The position numbers and the translations under genes were made by a program. From positions 1 to 14,644 of the forward strand of contig JAIKYL010000090.1 in assembly GCA_024683255.1 (NCBI GenBank): 14,644 bases of DNA. The letters are read 5' to 3'. Below the pieces are notes generated by a model. It was given only the letters and a program-made list of their open reading frames with translations. It was not told the DNA's origin and ran no database searches. Source of the DNA: Bacteroidales bacterium. GTDB lineage: Bacteria > Bacteroidota > Bacteroidia > Bacteroidales > UBA932. Each line of letters opens with the position of its first letter. Positions within the stretch are counted from its first letter, which is position 1. Positions 6,201-12,139 of the stretch are shown one piece after another.

Positions 6201-6682
6201 CGGACAGCGAGTTCCATACCGTCTGGCTGCCCTTGCAGGAGCGTTTTTACCGCGTGGCCTTCTACATCCTGGAGAATGAGGCCGATGCCCGGGACGCCGT
6301 GCAGGACCTGTACCTGAAGCTATGGAACCTGAAGGACCATCTGGAACTGGTCCGGCAGCCATCGGCCTATGGAGCGCTGCTCATGCGGAATCTCTGCATA
6401 GACAGGATTCGCCGAAGACAGGCCGATGTGCCGATGGAAGACGTTCCGGCCGAAAAAGCCCCGCCCGATGAAGAGCTTATGTTGCGGGAAAGCGTTTCGG
6501 AACTTTACGACGCCATCCGACAGCTTCCGCCCGGTCAACGGAACCTCCTTACCCTCCGCTTCTTACGTGGCCTCAGTTACGAGGAGATTGAACAGGAAAC
6601 CGGCCTCAGCGGCCTTAATATCAGAGTCCAGGTGAGCCTGGCCCGAAAGAAACTGAAAAAGCTATATGAAAACCCTCGATGA
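6197..6682 (+). CDS. ECF-type RNA polymerase sigma factor
   Basis: A 161-aa cytoplasmic sigma-70 family protein of the extracytoplasmic-function group. Region 2 spans about residues 9-74, with the core-binding and -10 recognition segment ENEADARDAVQDLYLKLWN and the following NLCIDRIRRRQ. Region 4 spans about 100-156, with QLPPGQRNLLTLRFLRGLSYEEIEQETGL and a recognition helix in LNIRVQVSLARKKLKKL. The acidic linker (about 76-98) lacks regions 1 and 3, as in ECF factors. It is encoded between two DUF4252 secreted-protein genes and beside a one-helix membrane protein, suggesting an envelope-responsive module whose regulator is cotranscribed. It overlaps the upstream gene by 4 nt and the downstream one by 17 nt. 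The target promoters are unknown; the operon's own promoter is a reasonable guess. Confidence 0.93.
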   Translation: MTDSEFHTVWLPLQERFYRVAFYILENEADARDAVQDLYLKLWNLKDHLELVRQPSAYGALLMRNLCIDRIRRRQADVPMEDVPAEKAPPDEELMLRESVSELYDAIRQLPPGQRNLLTLRFLRGLSYEEIEQETGLSGLNIRVQVSLARKKLKKLYENPR

Positions 6683-7004
6683 AATAACCCGGCTAAGTGC
6701 CGAAGACCTGGAACGGATTGGTTCCGATGAGCGTATTCCGGTCCCGGTAGACCTGGAAGTCCGCCTGCCCGGACGGCATCCGGAGCATGCCTGGCGCATT
6801 GCCGCCGCGGTGGCCCTTCTCATCGGCGTGGGGGTTTCCGCTTACCTGGGATACCGTGAGCCCAAAGACACTTTTGACGATCCCTACCTGGCCTATGCCG
6901 CTGTGGAAAAAGTCTTGGGAAAAATGTCCGGAACTATGCAGCACGGTGCTGCCAAAGTGGCCGAATCGGAAGCTGTTATTGATAAAATAAACTATTGGAA
7001 ATGA
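6666..7004 (+). CDS. Single-pass membrane protein, candidate sigma regulator
   Basis: A 112-aa protein. About 43 polar residues (MKTLDEITRLSAEDLERIGSDERIPVP...) precede one transmembrane helix at residues 43-62 (WRIAAAVALLIGVGVSAYLG). The remaining 50 residues are predicted to be outside and include DDPYLAYAAVEKVLGKMSG. The topology (inside N-terminus, one helix, short outside domain) and the 17-nt overlap with the sigma gene suggest an anti-sigma-like partner. However, no zinc-binding HxxxCxxC or other recognised anti-sigma motif is present, so this is inference from context. Its TGA overlaps the next ATG (ATGA at 7001-7004). The small size is normal for this type of operon in Bacteroidales as I recall it. 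Confidence 0.8.
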   Translation: MKTLDEITRLSAEDLERIGSDERIPVPVDLEVRLPGRHPEHAWRIAAAVALLIGVGVSAYLGYREPKDTFDDPYLAYAAVEKVLGKMSGTMQHGAAKVAESEAVIDKINYWK

Positions 7005-7486
7005 AAAAGATATATATAATTTTGGTCCTGCTTACCCTAAGCGTGACCGCCCTAGCCCAAAGCGGCAAGTCCCTTTACAACAAGTACTCCGACCGTCCTG
7101 GTGTAGAGGCCGTGTACATCTCTCCTGCCATGTTCCGCATGATAGGAAAGATCCCGGATGTAGAATTCAAGGACGGCGAAATAGATTTCACCCCCATCAT
7201 TAAATCCATGAGCGGTTTCTATGTGCTGGAAGCCTCGGATACCAAAGTGGCGGCAGACCTGTATGCCGAGGTTAAAAAGTTTATTGACAAAGGAGACTAC
7301 GAACTGCTTATAGAGACCAAGGAAAACGGCGAGGTAACCCAAATCTACTCCTATGGAGATGAGAAAACAGTTTCCTCTCTGGTTATGATTCAACAGGAGC
7401 AGGGAGAAACCATGTATGTCTCCATTGACGGAAAGATGGACCGGGAAGAATTGGAGAATTTGCTGGCACAGGCTGCGGCCGAATAA
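7001..7486 (+). CDS. DUF4252 domain secreted protein, second of two
   Basis: A 161-aa protein with the signal peptide MKKIYIILVLLTLSVTALA, likely cleaved before QSG. The mature part starts with the characteristic DUF4252 segment SLYNKYSDRPGVEAVYISPAMFRMIG, then YELLIETKENGEVTQIYSYGDEKTVSSLVMIQQEQGETMYVSIDGKMDREELENLL. It is a better family match than its paralogue at 5712-6200. The start is ATG 7001; a TTG at 6995 is in frame but would only add two residues before the signal peptide. The ATG overlaps the upstream stop by 4 nt, so it is translationally coupled. Localisation is periplasmic or outer-membrane; function unknown. It ends the four-gene sigma unit, and dapA follows after 51 nt with its own promoter-like sequence. 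Confidence 0.85.
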   Translation: MKKIYIILVLLTLSVTALAQSGKSLYNKYSDRPGVEAVYISPAMFRMIGKIPDVEFKDGEIDFTPIIKSMSGFYVLEASDTKVAADLYAEVKKFIDKGDYELLIETKENGEVTQIYSYGDEKTVSSLVMIQQEQGETMYVSIDGKMDREELENLLAQAAAE

Positions 7487-7487
7487 A

Positions 7488-7518
7488 TTGGAATATTTCC
7501 AACAGTTTCTTAAATTTG
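7488..7518 (+). promoter_or_regulatory. Bacteroidetes-type promoter for dapA
   Basis: ATTG at 7488-7491, 19 nt, then TAAATTTG at 7511-7518 matches the -33/-7 consensus with correct spacing. The start point would be near 7524, leaving about 14 nt before the ATG at 7538. The same TAAATTTG box lies before murA. Confidence 0.6.
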
Positions 7519-7532
7519 TAAGATTTAAGAAA
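7506..7532 (+). promoter_or_regulatory. 10-bp perfect palindrome overlapping the dapA -7 box
   Basis: TTTCTTAAAT (7506-7515) and ATTTAAGAAA (7523-7532) are exact reverse complements around a 7-nt centre. The left arm covers part of the -7 box and the right arm spans the expected transcription start. It ends 5 nt before the ATG. It could be a repressor operator or a 5' mRNA hairpin limiting translation. There is no T-run downstream, so it is not a standard terminator. Confidence 0.55.
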
Positions 7533-7537
7533 TTGGT

Positions 7538-8410
7538 ATGGAAAAGATTATATTCAAAGGATGCGGTACCGCCATGTTCACTCCGTTCAAGGACGGGAAA
7601 GTGGATGTGGCGGCGCTTGTCGCTACCACCAAAAGGCAGGTGGAGGCCGGAATTGATTTCCTGGTTCCGCTGGGAACCACTGGTGAAACCCCCACGCTCT
7701 CGGATGAAGAGAAACTCCTGGTTTACAAGACCGTACGGGCTCACGCCGCCGGCAAGCCGGTGGTGGTGGGCGTGGGCACCAACAGTGTAAGCGGAACACT
7801 GGCCAATATGGAACTCCTCAAGGATGCCGATGCCTTCCTGGTGGTGGTTCCCTTCTACAACAAGCCGCCGCAGCGGGGCATCTACGCGTATTTCAAGGAG
7901 ATTGCCTCCCATACCCATAAGCCCATAATCCTTTACAACGTGCCTGGCCGCACCGGCGCCAACTGTGATGCGGAAACCACCCTGGCGCTGGCCCGGGATA
8001 TTCCCAACATCGTGGCTGTGAAAGAAGCATCTGGCAAGTTGGAACAGGTGAGGACCATCCTGGCCAGGCGCCCGGATGGTTTCTCGGTGCTCTCCGGCAA
8101 CGACGATGATACCCTCACCCTCATGAAGGACGGGGCCAACGGCGTTGTCTCTGTGGCCTCCAACGTGTGCCCCAAGGAGATGGCCGAATTCACCCACGCG
8201 GCCCTGGAGGAAGACTGGCCGGCGGCGGAAGCGCTGGATGCCAAACTGCATCCGCTCTTTGAAGCCCTTTTCGTGGAGCCCAATCCCATCCCCGGCAAGG
8301 CCGCCATGGCGCAGCTGGGGCTCATTGAAAACAGCCTCCGGCTGCCCCTGGTGCCCGCTTTGCTGGAAACGGAACAATTGATGAAAGACGTTTTATGGAA
8401 ATTACAATAG
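7538..8410 (+). CDS. dapA: 4-hydroxy-tetrahydrodipicolinate synthase
   Basis: DapA condenses aspartate semialdehyde with pyruvate, the branch point into lysine/DAP synthesis. The product is a 290-aa cytoplasmic TIM-barrel class I aldolase of normal length. The Schiff-base lysine is K162 in VAVKEASG. Y133 and R138 lie in YNVPGRTG, and the pyruvate-binding GTTGE motif carries T47 and T48. The N-terminus GCGTAMFTPFKDG is typical. The ATG at 7538 is the first in-frame start and lies directly after a promoter-like region. The 3' end overlaps dapD by 16 nt (8395-8410), which indicates an operon with coupled translation. No palindromic insertion is present. Transcription may be controlled at the inverted repeat overlapping its -7 box; no lysine riboswitch structure could fit in the short leader. 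Confidence 0.97.
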   Translation: MEKIIFKGCGTAMFTPFKDGKVDVAALVATTKRQVEAGIDFLVPLGTTGETPTLSDEEKLLVYKTVRAHAAGKPVVVGVGTNSVSGTLANMELLKDADAFLVVVPFYNKPPQRGIYAYFKEIASHTHKPIILYNVPGRTGANCDAETTLALARDIPNIVAVKEASGKLEQVRTILARRPDGFSVLSGNDDDTLTLMKDGANGVVSVASNVCPKEMAEFTHAALEEDWPAAEALDAKLHPLFEALFVEPNPIPGKAAMAQLGLIENSLRLPLVPALLETEQLMKDVLWKLQ

Positions 8411-9171
8411 AGAAATTCAACGAGGTTCTGGATGCCCTGGAAAAGGGTGAACTTCGCGTAGCAGAGAAGGTGAACGGGGAATGGAAAGTGAATGCCTGGG
8501 TTAAGGAAGTGATCCTGGCCGGCTTCAAGCTGGGCGCCATCAAGGAAATGTCCCAGGGCCAGTTCTCCTACTTTGACAAAGATACTTTCCCGGTGAGGCA
8601 GTTCAAGGCCGAAGACGGGGTGCGCATAGTCCCGGGAGGCAGCAGCATCCGCAGGGGTGCTTACCTGGCACCCGGCTCCATCGTGATGCCGCCGGCCTAT
8701 GTGAATGTGGGCGCCTGGGTGGGCGAAGGCACCATGGTGGACAGCCATGTGACCATCGGCTCCTGTGCCCAGGTGGGGAAGCATATCCACATATCGGCCT
8801 CCACGCAGATTGGCGGCGTGCTGGAACCGGCGGGCGCCCTGCCCACCATCATTGAGGACGGCGCGTTCGTGGGCGGCAACTGCGGCATTTACGAAGGCAC
8901 TATCGTCCAGGAAGGCGCAGTGATTGCTTCCGGCGTTATCATCACTTCCTCCACGGCCATTTTCGACGCCACCACCGGCGAATTCATCCGGCGCAATGCC
9001 GATGGCCGGATTGTGGTGCCGTGCGGCGCCGTGGTGGTGAGCGGCTCCAAGCCCATCATCCGGGACGGGAAACCGTTGGAAAACGGCGTGCACCTGTACT
9101 GCCCTGTCATCGTCAAGTACCGCGACGATAAGACCGCCGGCAGCGTGCACCTGGAAGATATGCTAAGGTAA
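8395..9171 (+). CDS. dapD: Tetrahydrodipicolinate N-succinyltransferase
   Basis: DapD adds a succinyl group from succinyl-CoA to tetrahydrodipicolinate, committing the pathway to the succinylase route. The 258-aa product is slightly shorter than E. coli DapD (274). The N-terminal domain has VNGEWKVNAWVKEVILAGFKLG, followed by FDKDTFPVR. The left-handed beta-helix of hexapeptide repeats covers roughly residues 80-190: APGSIVMPPAYVNVGAWVGEGTMVDSHVTIGSCAQVGKHIHIS, then IGGVLEPAGALPTIIEDGAFVGGNCGIYEGTIVQEGAVI. The C-terminal end (CPVIVKYRDDKTAGSVHLEDMLR) is typical. The ATG lies inside the end of dapA. Many Bacteroidales use the DapL shortcut instead, so a DapD here points to the succinylase variant. 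asd starts 20 nt later. Confidence 0.96.
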   Translation: MEITIEKFNEVLDALEKGELRVAEKVNGEWKVNAWVKEVILAGFKLGAIKEMSQGQFSYFDKDTFPVRQFKAEDGVRIVPGGSSIRRGAYLAPGSIVMPPAYVNVGAWVGEGTMVDSHVTIGSCAQVGKHIHISASTQIGGVLEPAGALPTIIEDGAFVGGNCGIYEGTIVQEGAVIASGVIITSSTAIFDATTGEFIRRNADGRIVVPCGAVVVSGSKPIIRDGKPLENGVHLYCPVIVKYRDDKTAGSVHLEDMLR

Positions 9172-9191
9172 AACGAACTTATATACAGATT

Positions 9192-10184
9192 ATGAAAGTT
9201 GCAGTAGTGGGAGCCACAGGTTTAATCGGCTCCAGGATGTTGGAAGTGCTGGAAGAAAGGCATTTCCCTGTTACAGAATTACTTCCGGTGGCATCGTCCC
9301 GTTCCTGGGGGAAGAAAGTGACCTTCCAGGGTAAGGAATGGACGGTGATGAGCGCCGACGAGGCCATCGCCCGGAAACCCGTACTGGCCATCTTCAGCGC
9401 CGGCGGAAGCGCCTCCGGCGAACTGGCCCCCAAGTTTGCCGCTATCGGCTGTTATGTGGTGGACAATTCCTCCTATTGGCGCATGGATCCCTCCGTGCCG
9501 CTGGTGGTGCCGGAAATCAATGCCGATGTCCTTCGCAAGGACTCTTACATCATCGCCAACCCCAACTGCTCCACCATCCAGATGGTCATGTGCCTGGCTC
9601 CCCTCCATAAGGCATATGGCATCAAGCGGATTGTGGTGAGCACCTACCAGAGCGTAACGGGCGCCGGTCAGAAGGGCCTGTCGCAAATGGAGGCCGAAAG
9701 GGCTGGCGGCAGCGGGGACAAATTCCCCTATCCCATTGACATGAACGTGATTCCGCATATCGACTCTTTCCTGCCGGACGGCTACACCAAGGAGGAAATC
9801 AAGATGGTGAACGAGACGCGGAAGATCCTCAGGGACCCGTCCATAGCCGTATCGGCCACCACGGTGCGTGTGCCGGTGAAGGGCGGTCATTCGGAGAGCG
9901 TGAATATAGAGTTCCGGGGGCCTTTCGAGGTGGAAGAAGCGCGCAGGCTTATGGCCGAGATGCCGGGAGTAGTGGTGCAGGACGACCCTGCGCACAATGT
10001 GTACCCCATGCCGCTCTACGCCTGGGGCAAGGACGAAGTGTTTGTGGGCCGCATCCGCCGGGACTTCTCGGTGGAGAACGGACTCAATATCTGGTGTGTG
10101 AGTGACAATGCCCGCAAGGGAGCAGCCACCAACGCCGTACAGATTGCCCAGGTGCTGCTCTCCAACGGCTGGCTGGGAGAATAA
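9192..10184 (+). CDS. asd: Aspartate-semialdehyde dehydrogenase
   Basis: Asd reduces aspartyl-4-phosphate to aspartate semialdehyde with NADPH, feeding DapA and the threonine/methionine branch. The product has 330 aa, the usual size. The N-terminal Rossmann motif is VAVVGATGLIGSRML. The catalytic cysteine is C126 in ANPNCSTIQMV, and the acid/base histidine is H233 in RVPVKGGHSESV. R226 in the same motif probably binds the substrate. NSSYWRMDPSVPLVVPEIN and YQSVTGAGQKG are further family signatures. The ATG at 9192 follows dapD by 20 nt, so it is probably in the same operon. The stop (10182-10184) is followed at once by a palindromic element that fills the whole gap to the next gene. Confidence 0.97.
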   Translation: MKVAVVGATGLIGSRMLEVLEERHFPVTELLPVASSRSWGKKVTFQGKEWTVMSADEAIARKPVLAIFSAGGSASGELAPKFAAIGCYVVDNSSYWRMDPSVPLVVPEINADVLRKDSYIIANPNCSTIQMVMCLAPLHKAYGIKRIVVSTYQSVTGAGQKGLSQMEAERAGGSGDKFPYPIDMNVIPHIDSFLPDGYTKEEIKMVNETRKILRDPSIAVSATTVRVPVKGGHSESVNIEFRGPFEVEEARRLMAEMPGVVVQDDPAHNVYPMPLYAWGKDEVFVGRIRRDFSVENGLNIWCVSDNARKGAATNAVQIAQVLLSNGWLGE

Positions 10185-10188
10185 TAGT

Positions 10189-10214
10189 GTCATACTGAGC
10201 GCAGCGAAGAATCT
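10189..10214 (+). repeat. GTCAT...ATCT element filling the asd-dapE gap
   Basis: The 30-nt gap between the asd stop and the ATG at 10215 is a TAG followed by one GTCAT-type element ending in AATCT. Its core (CTGAGCGCAGCGAAGA) is a variant of the copy at 2250-2276. Both copies follow a stop codon and end exactly at an ATG-GAC start. The stem is imperfect (ATACT against AGAAT). Confidence 0.75.
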
Positions 10215-11300
10215 ATGGACTTTGCATTTTTCAAAGAGTTTCTGGAGATAGATTCCACTACCGGAAAGGAGCGGGAAGTGGCCGATTGGCTGCTCCGGCG
10301 CCTGGACGCCCCCCACAAGGAGGCGATGGAAGTGGGAGACGGTACGCTGAACCTGTTCCTTAGCTGGGGCAAGCCCAAACTGGTCTTCTGCAGCCACATG
10401 GACACGGTTCCGCCATACATCTCGCCGCATATCCCGGAGGAGATTGCCGGTCAAGCCGGCAATGACGAAAGACAAGCCGGCAATGATAAACGTCATGCCC
10501 GACCCGATCGGGCATCTCAAATCATCTTCGGCCGAGGGTCCTGCGATGCCAAGGGGCAGATCTTTGCACTTTATACTGCCTGTAAGGAGCTGGAAGCCAA
10601 GGGGTATACGGACTTTGGACTGCTGCTGCTCTCTGGGGAGGAGACCGGCAGCTGGGGTGCTAAGGCGTTTGCCAAGACGGGCTTTGAAGCGCCTTTCCTT
10701 ATTGTGGGCGAGCCTACGGAGAACAAGATGGTAAGTGCTTCCAAGGGGACCAAGTCTTATGATTTGAAGTTCACCGGCCAGGCATTTCATTCCGGTTATC
10801 CGCAGTATGGCGTTAGTGCCGTGGATCTGTTCAATGAGTTCTATAACAAACTCAAAGCCAGGGACTTCGGACTGGATCTGGTGTTGGGAGAGACCAGCTG
10901 GAACATCGGCCTTCTGCACAGTGACAATCCGCAGAACATCCTTTCTCCGGAGCTTACTTGCCGGCTGTATTTCCGTACCACTTTTGTGAGTGACCAGGCG
11001 GTGCAGGAGTGGATGGAGGAGATTGCCGGTCAAGCCGGCAATGACGGTGGTCAGGCCGGCAAAATCTCTGTTCACGCCCGTGGAGGCGACGAGCCGGCCC
11101 GGTATGTGACTCTGCCGGGCTTCGAGAGTGCGCCGGCGTCCTTCGGGACGGATGCTCCGCACCTTACGGGCTTCGGCCATAAGATCATCTGCGGTCCCGG
11201 CAGCATCCGCCATGCCCATCGGGACGATGAACAGGTGACGGTGGCAGAGTTGGAGACAGCCGTAGAACAGTATATGCGTATGTATCAGGCACTTACGTAA
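10215..11300 (+). CDS. dapE: M20 family metallo-deacylase, probable succinyl-DAP desuccinylase, with two in-frame repeat insertions
   Basis: A zinc-dependent M20 hydrolase. By its place between asd and dapB and near dapD it probably removes succinate from N-succinyl-LL-DAP; ArgE (acetylornithine deacetylase) is the main alternative because the family does not separate cleanly. It has 361 aa. Metal and catalytic residues are visible: H61 and D63 in CSHMDTVPP, bridging D111 in FGRGSCDAKGQ, catalytic E142 with E143 in SGEETGS, E166 in VGEPTE, and H335 in RHAHRDDEQ. Two segments are foreign to the family: residues 76-101 (EIAGQAGNDERQAGNDKRHARPDRAS), between the first metal motif and FGRG, and residues 269-284 (EIAGQAGNDGGQAGKI), near the lid/catalytic boundary. 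Both are encoded by palindromic elements. All catalytic motifs lie outside them, so activity is plausible. The start is ATG 10215, directly after a repeat. Confidence 0.85.
   Translation: MDFAFFKEFLEIDSTTGKEREVADWLLRRLDAPHKEAMEVGDGTLNLFLSWGKPKLVFCSHMDTVPPYISPHIPEEIAGQAGNDERQAGNDKRHARPDRASQIIFGRGSCDAKGQIFALYTACKELEAKGYTDFGLLLLSGEETGSWGAKAFAKTGFEAPFLIVGEPTENKMVSASKGTKSYDLKFTGQAFHSGYPQYGVSAVDLFNEFYNKLKARDFGLDLVLGETSWNIGLLHSDNPQNILSPELTCRLYFRTTFVSDQAVQEWMEEIAGQAGNDGGQAGKISVHARGGDEPARYVTLPGFESAPASFGTDAPHLTGFGHKIICGPGSIRHAHRDDEQVTVAELETAVEQYMRMYQALT
10436..10518 (+). repeat. Composite palindromic repeat inside dapE, first site
   Basis: A reverse unit at 10440-10466 has the stem ATTGCCGG (10443-10450), the loop TCAAG and CCGGCAAT (10456-10463), ending in ATGAC. 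A partial copy shifted by 21 nt follows (10472-10486, ACAAGCCGGCAATGA). A forward unit at 10492-10518 has GTCAT, the stem ATGCCCGA (10495-10502), a 5-nt loop and TCGGGCAT (10508-10515), then ATCTC. The layout (reverse unit, partial duplication, forward unit) matches that in dapF. It encodes residues about 75-101. Confidence 0.85.
11015..11066 (+). repeat. Palindromic repeat inside dapE, second site
   Basis: Bases 11015-11046 are identical to 10436-10467 over 32 nt, including the GGAGGA that precedes the element. The reverse unit 11019-11045 has the stem ATTGCCGG (11022-11029), the loop TCAAG and CCGGCAAT (11035-11042). A degenerate partial copy follows at a 21-nt shift and ends with AATCTC near 11066. 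It is translated in the same phase as the first site (EEIAGQAGND). Confidence 0.85.
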
Positions 11301-11303
11301 TCG

Positions 11304-11327
11304 TCCCTGTAACCGGAATCACAGGGA
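11304..11327 (+). terminator. Hairpin between dapE and dapB
   Basis: TCCCTGT (11304-11310) pairs with ACAGGGA (11321-11327) around a 10-nt loop, starting 4 nt after the dapE stop. It is followed by GAAAAACATAAG, not a T-run, so it is at best a weak or attenuating terminator, or an mRNA-stabilising end. dapB starts 45 nt further on. Confidence 0.35.
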
Positions 11328-11371
11328 GAAAAACATAAGTATCTAAGAATTAAGCAAATAGCAGCAAGAGT

Positions 11372-12034
11372 ATGCTTAAGGTAATTATCAGCGGATATGG
11401 CCGGATGGGCCACATGATAGAGAAGGAGCTCCAAAAGCGGGGCATAGAGCTGGTGGAGGCCAGTGAGGACATCACGGCCACGGACCCGGCCGTGGCCAAA
11501 GAATGCGTTTGCGTGGATTTCACCACGCCGGATGCTTTCCGGAACAATTACCCTTTCATTGCCAGGCATTTCAAGGCGGCCGTGGTGGGCACCACCGGCT
11601 GGAACGACATTGAGCCGCAGGTGTTCAAGGCTTTCGAGGAGGCCGGGACGCCGCTCATCTATGCTTCCAATTTCTCGCTGGGCGTTAATGCGCTGTTTGC
11701 CGCCATTAAAAAGGCATCGGCCCTCTTAAAGGGGGCGGGTTACACGCCGTCCATTGAGGAGATTCACCATATTCACAAGCTGGACGCGCCCTCCGGAACG
11801 GCCAAATCACTGGCCGCGCTGGTGGAGGATGGCCTGGGCGTCACGCCGGAAATCAGCTCCATAAGGGAGGGAGAAGTGCCTGGTATCCATACGGTTACGT
11901 ATGAGTCGGCCTGTGACAAGCTCACCTTCAGGCACGAGGCCTATTCCCGCGAAGGCCTGGCCGTGGGCGCCGTGGTGGCCGTCACTCTCACGGAAGGATT
12001 GAAGGGCGTTCACGAATTTGGCGAGCTGCTTTAA
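11372..12034 (+). CDS. dapB: 4-hydroxy-tetrahydrodipicolinate reductase
   Basis: DapB reduces the DapA product to tetrahydrodipicolinate with NAD(P)H. The product has 220 aa, shorter than E. coli DapB (273) but similar to compact versions in several phyla; the shortening is in the N-terminal nucleotide-binding half. The Rossmann motif is ISGYGRMGHMIE (residues 6-17), and VVGTTGW lies at 71-77. The signature EIHHIHKLDAPSGTAK holds H132 and K136, equivalent to catalytic H159 and K163 of E. coli. FSLGVNALF precedes it. The ATG at 11372 gives a standard N-terminus. A 71-nt gap with a hairpin separates it from dapE, so it may be cotranscribed or partly independent. The stop is followed by 105 nt of T/G-rich sequence without a clear terminator. 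Confidence 0.95.
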   Translation: MLKVIISGYGRMGHMIEKELQKRGIELVEASEDITATDPAVAKECVCVDFTTPDAFRNNYPFIARHFKAAVVGTTGWNDIEPQVFKAFEEAGTPLIYASNFSLGVNALFAAIKKASALLKGAGYTPSIEEIHHIHKLDAPSGTAKSLAALVEDGLGVTPEISSIREGEVPGIHTVTYESACDKLTFRHEAYSREGLAVGAVVAVTLTEGLKGVHEFGELL

Positions 12035-12139
12035 AAGGGGCCGATTCGGTAAGATTTAAGGATTTGACAGTTGGTTTTTGGGTTTTGGGGGCCGACGGAT
12101 GAGCGGTAAAGGTATCTTTACGGTAAATCCACATAGCCC
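12035..12139. other. Intergenic T/G-rich region before the lipoprotein gene
   Basis: The 12-nt string GTAAGATTTAAG at 12049-12060 also occurs before dapA (7518-7529), where it forms part of the palindrome. A TATCTTTA at 12113-12120 is a one-mismatch -7 box 20 nt before the next ATG, but no -33 match at the right spacing was found. No convincing terminator is visible. Confidence 0.3.

Noticed and set aside
7487..7537. Lysine riboswitch before dapA
   Set aside because: The gap is only 51 nt, far shorter than a lysine aptamer of about 170 nt.
7052..8377. 441-codon open frame on the minus strand opposite dapA and a DUF4252 gene
   Set aside because: Antisense to conserved genes; no family motifs, start context or promoter.
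9279..11219. 646-codon open frame on the minus strand opposite asd and dapE
   Set aside because: It is antisense to two well-supported genes, has no recognisable domain, and is explained by GC-rich codon use. The translation is rich in His/Arg/Gly as expected for a shadow frame.
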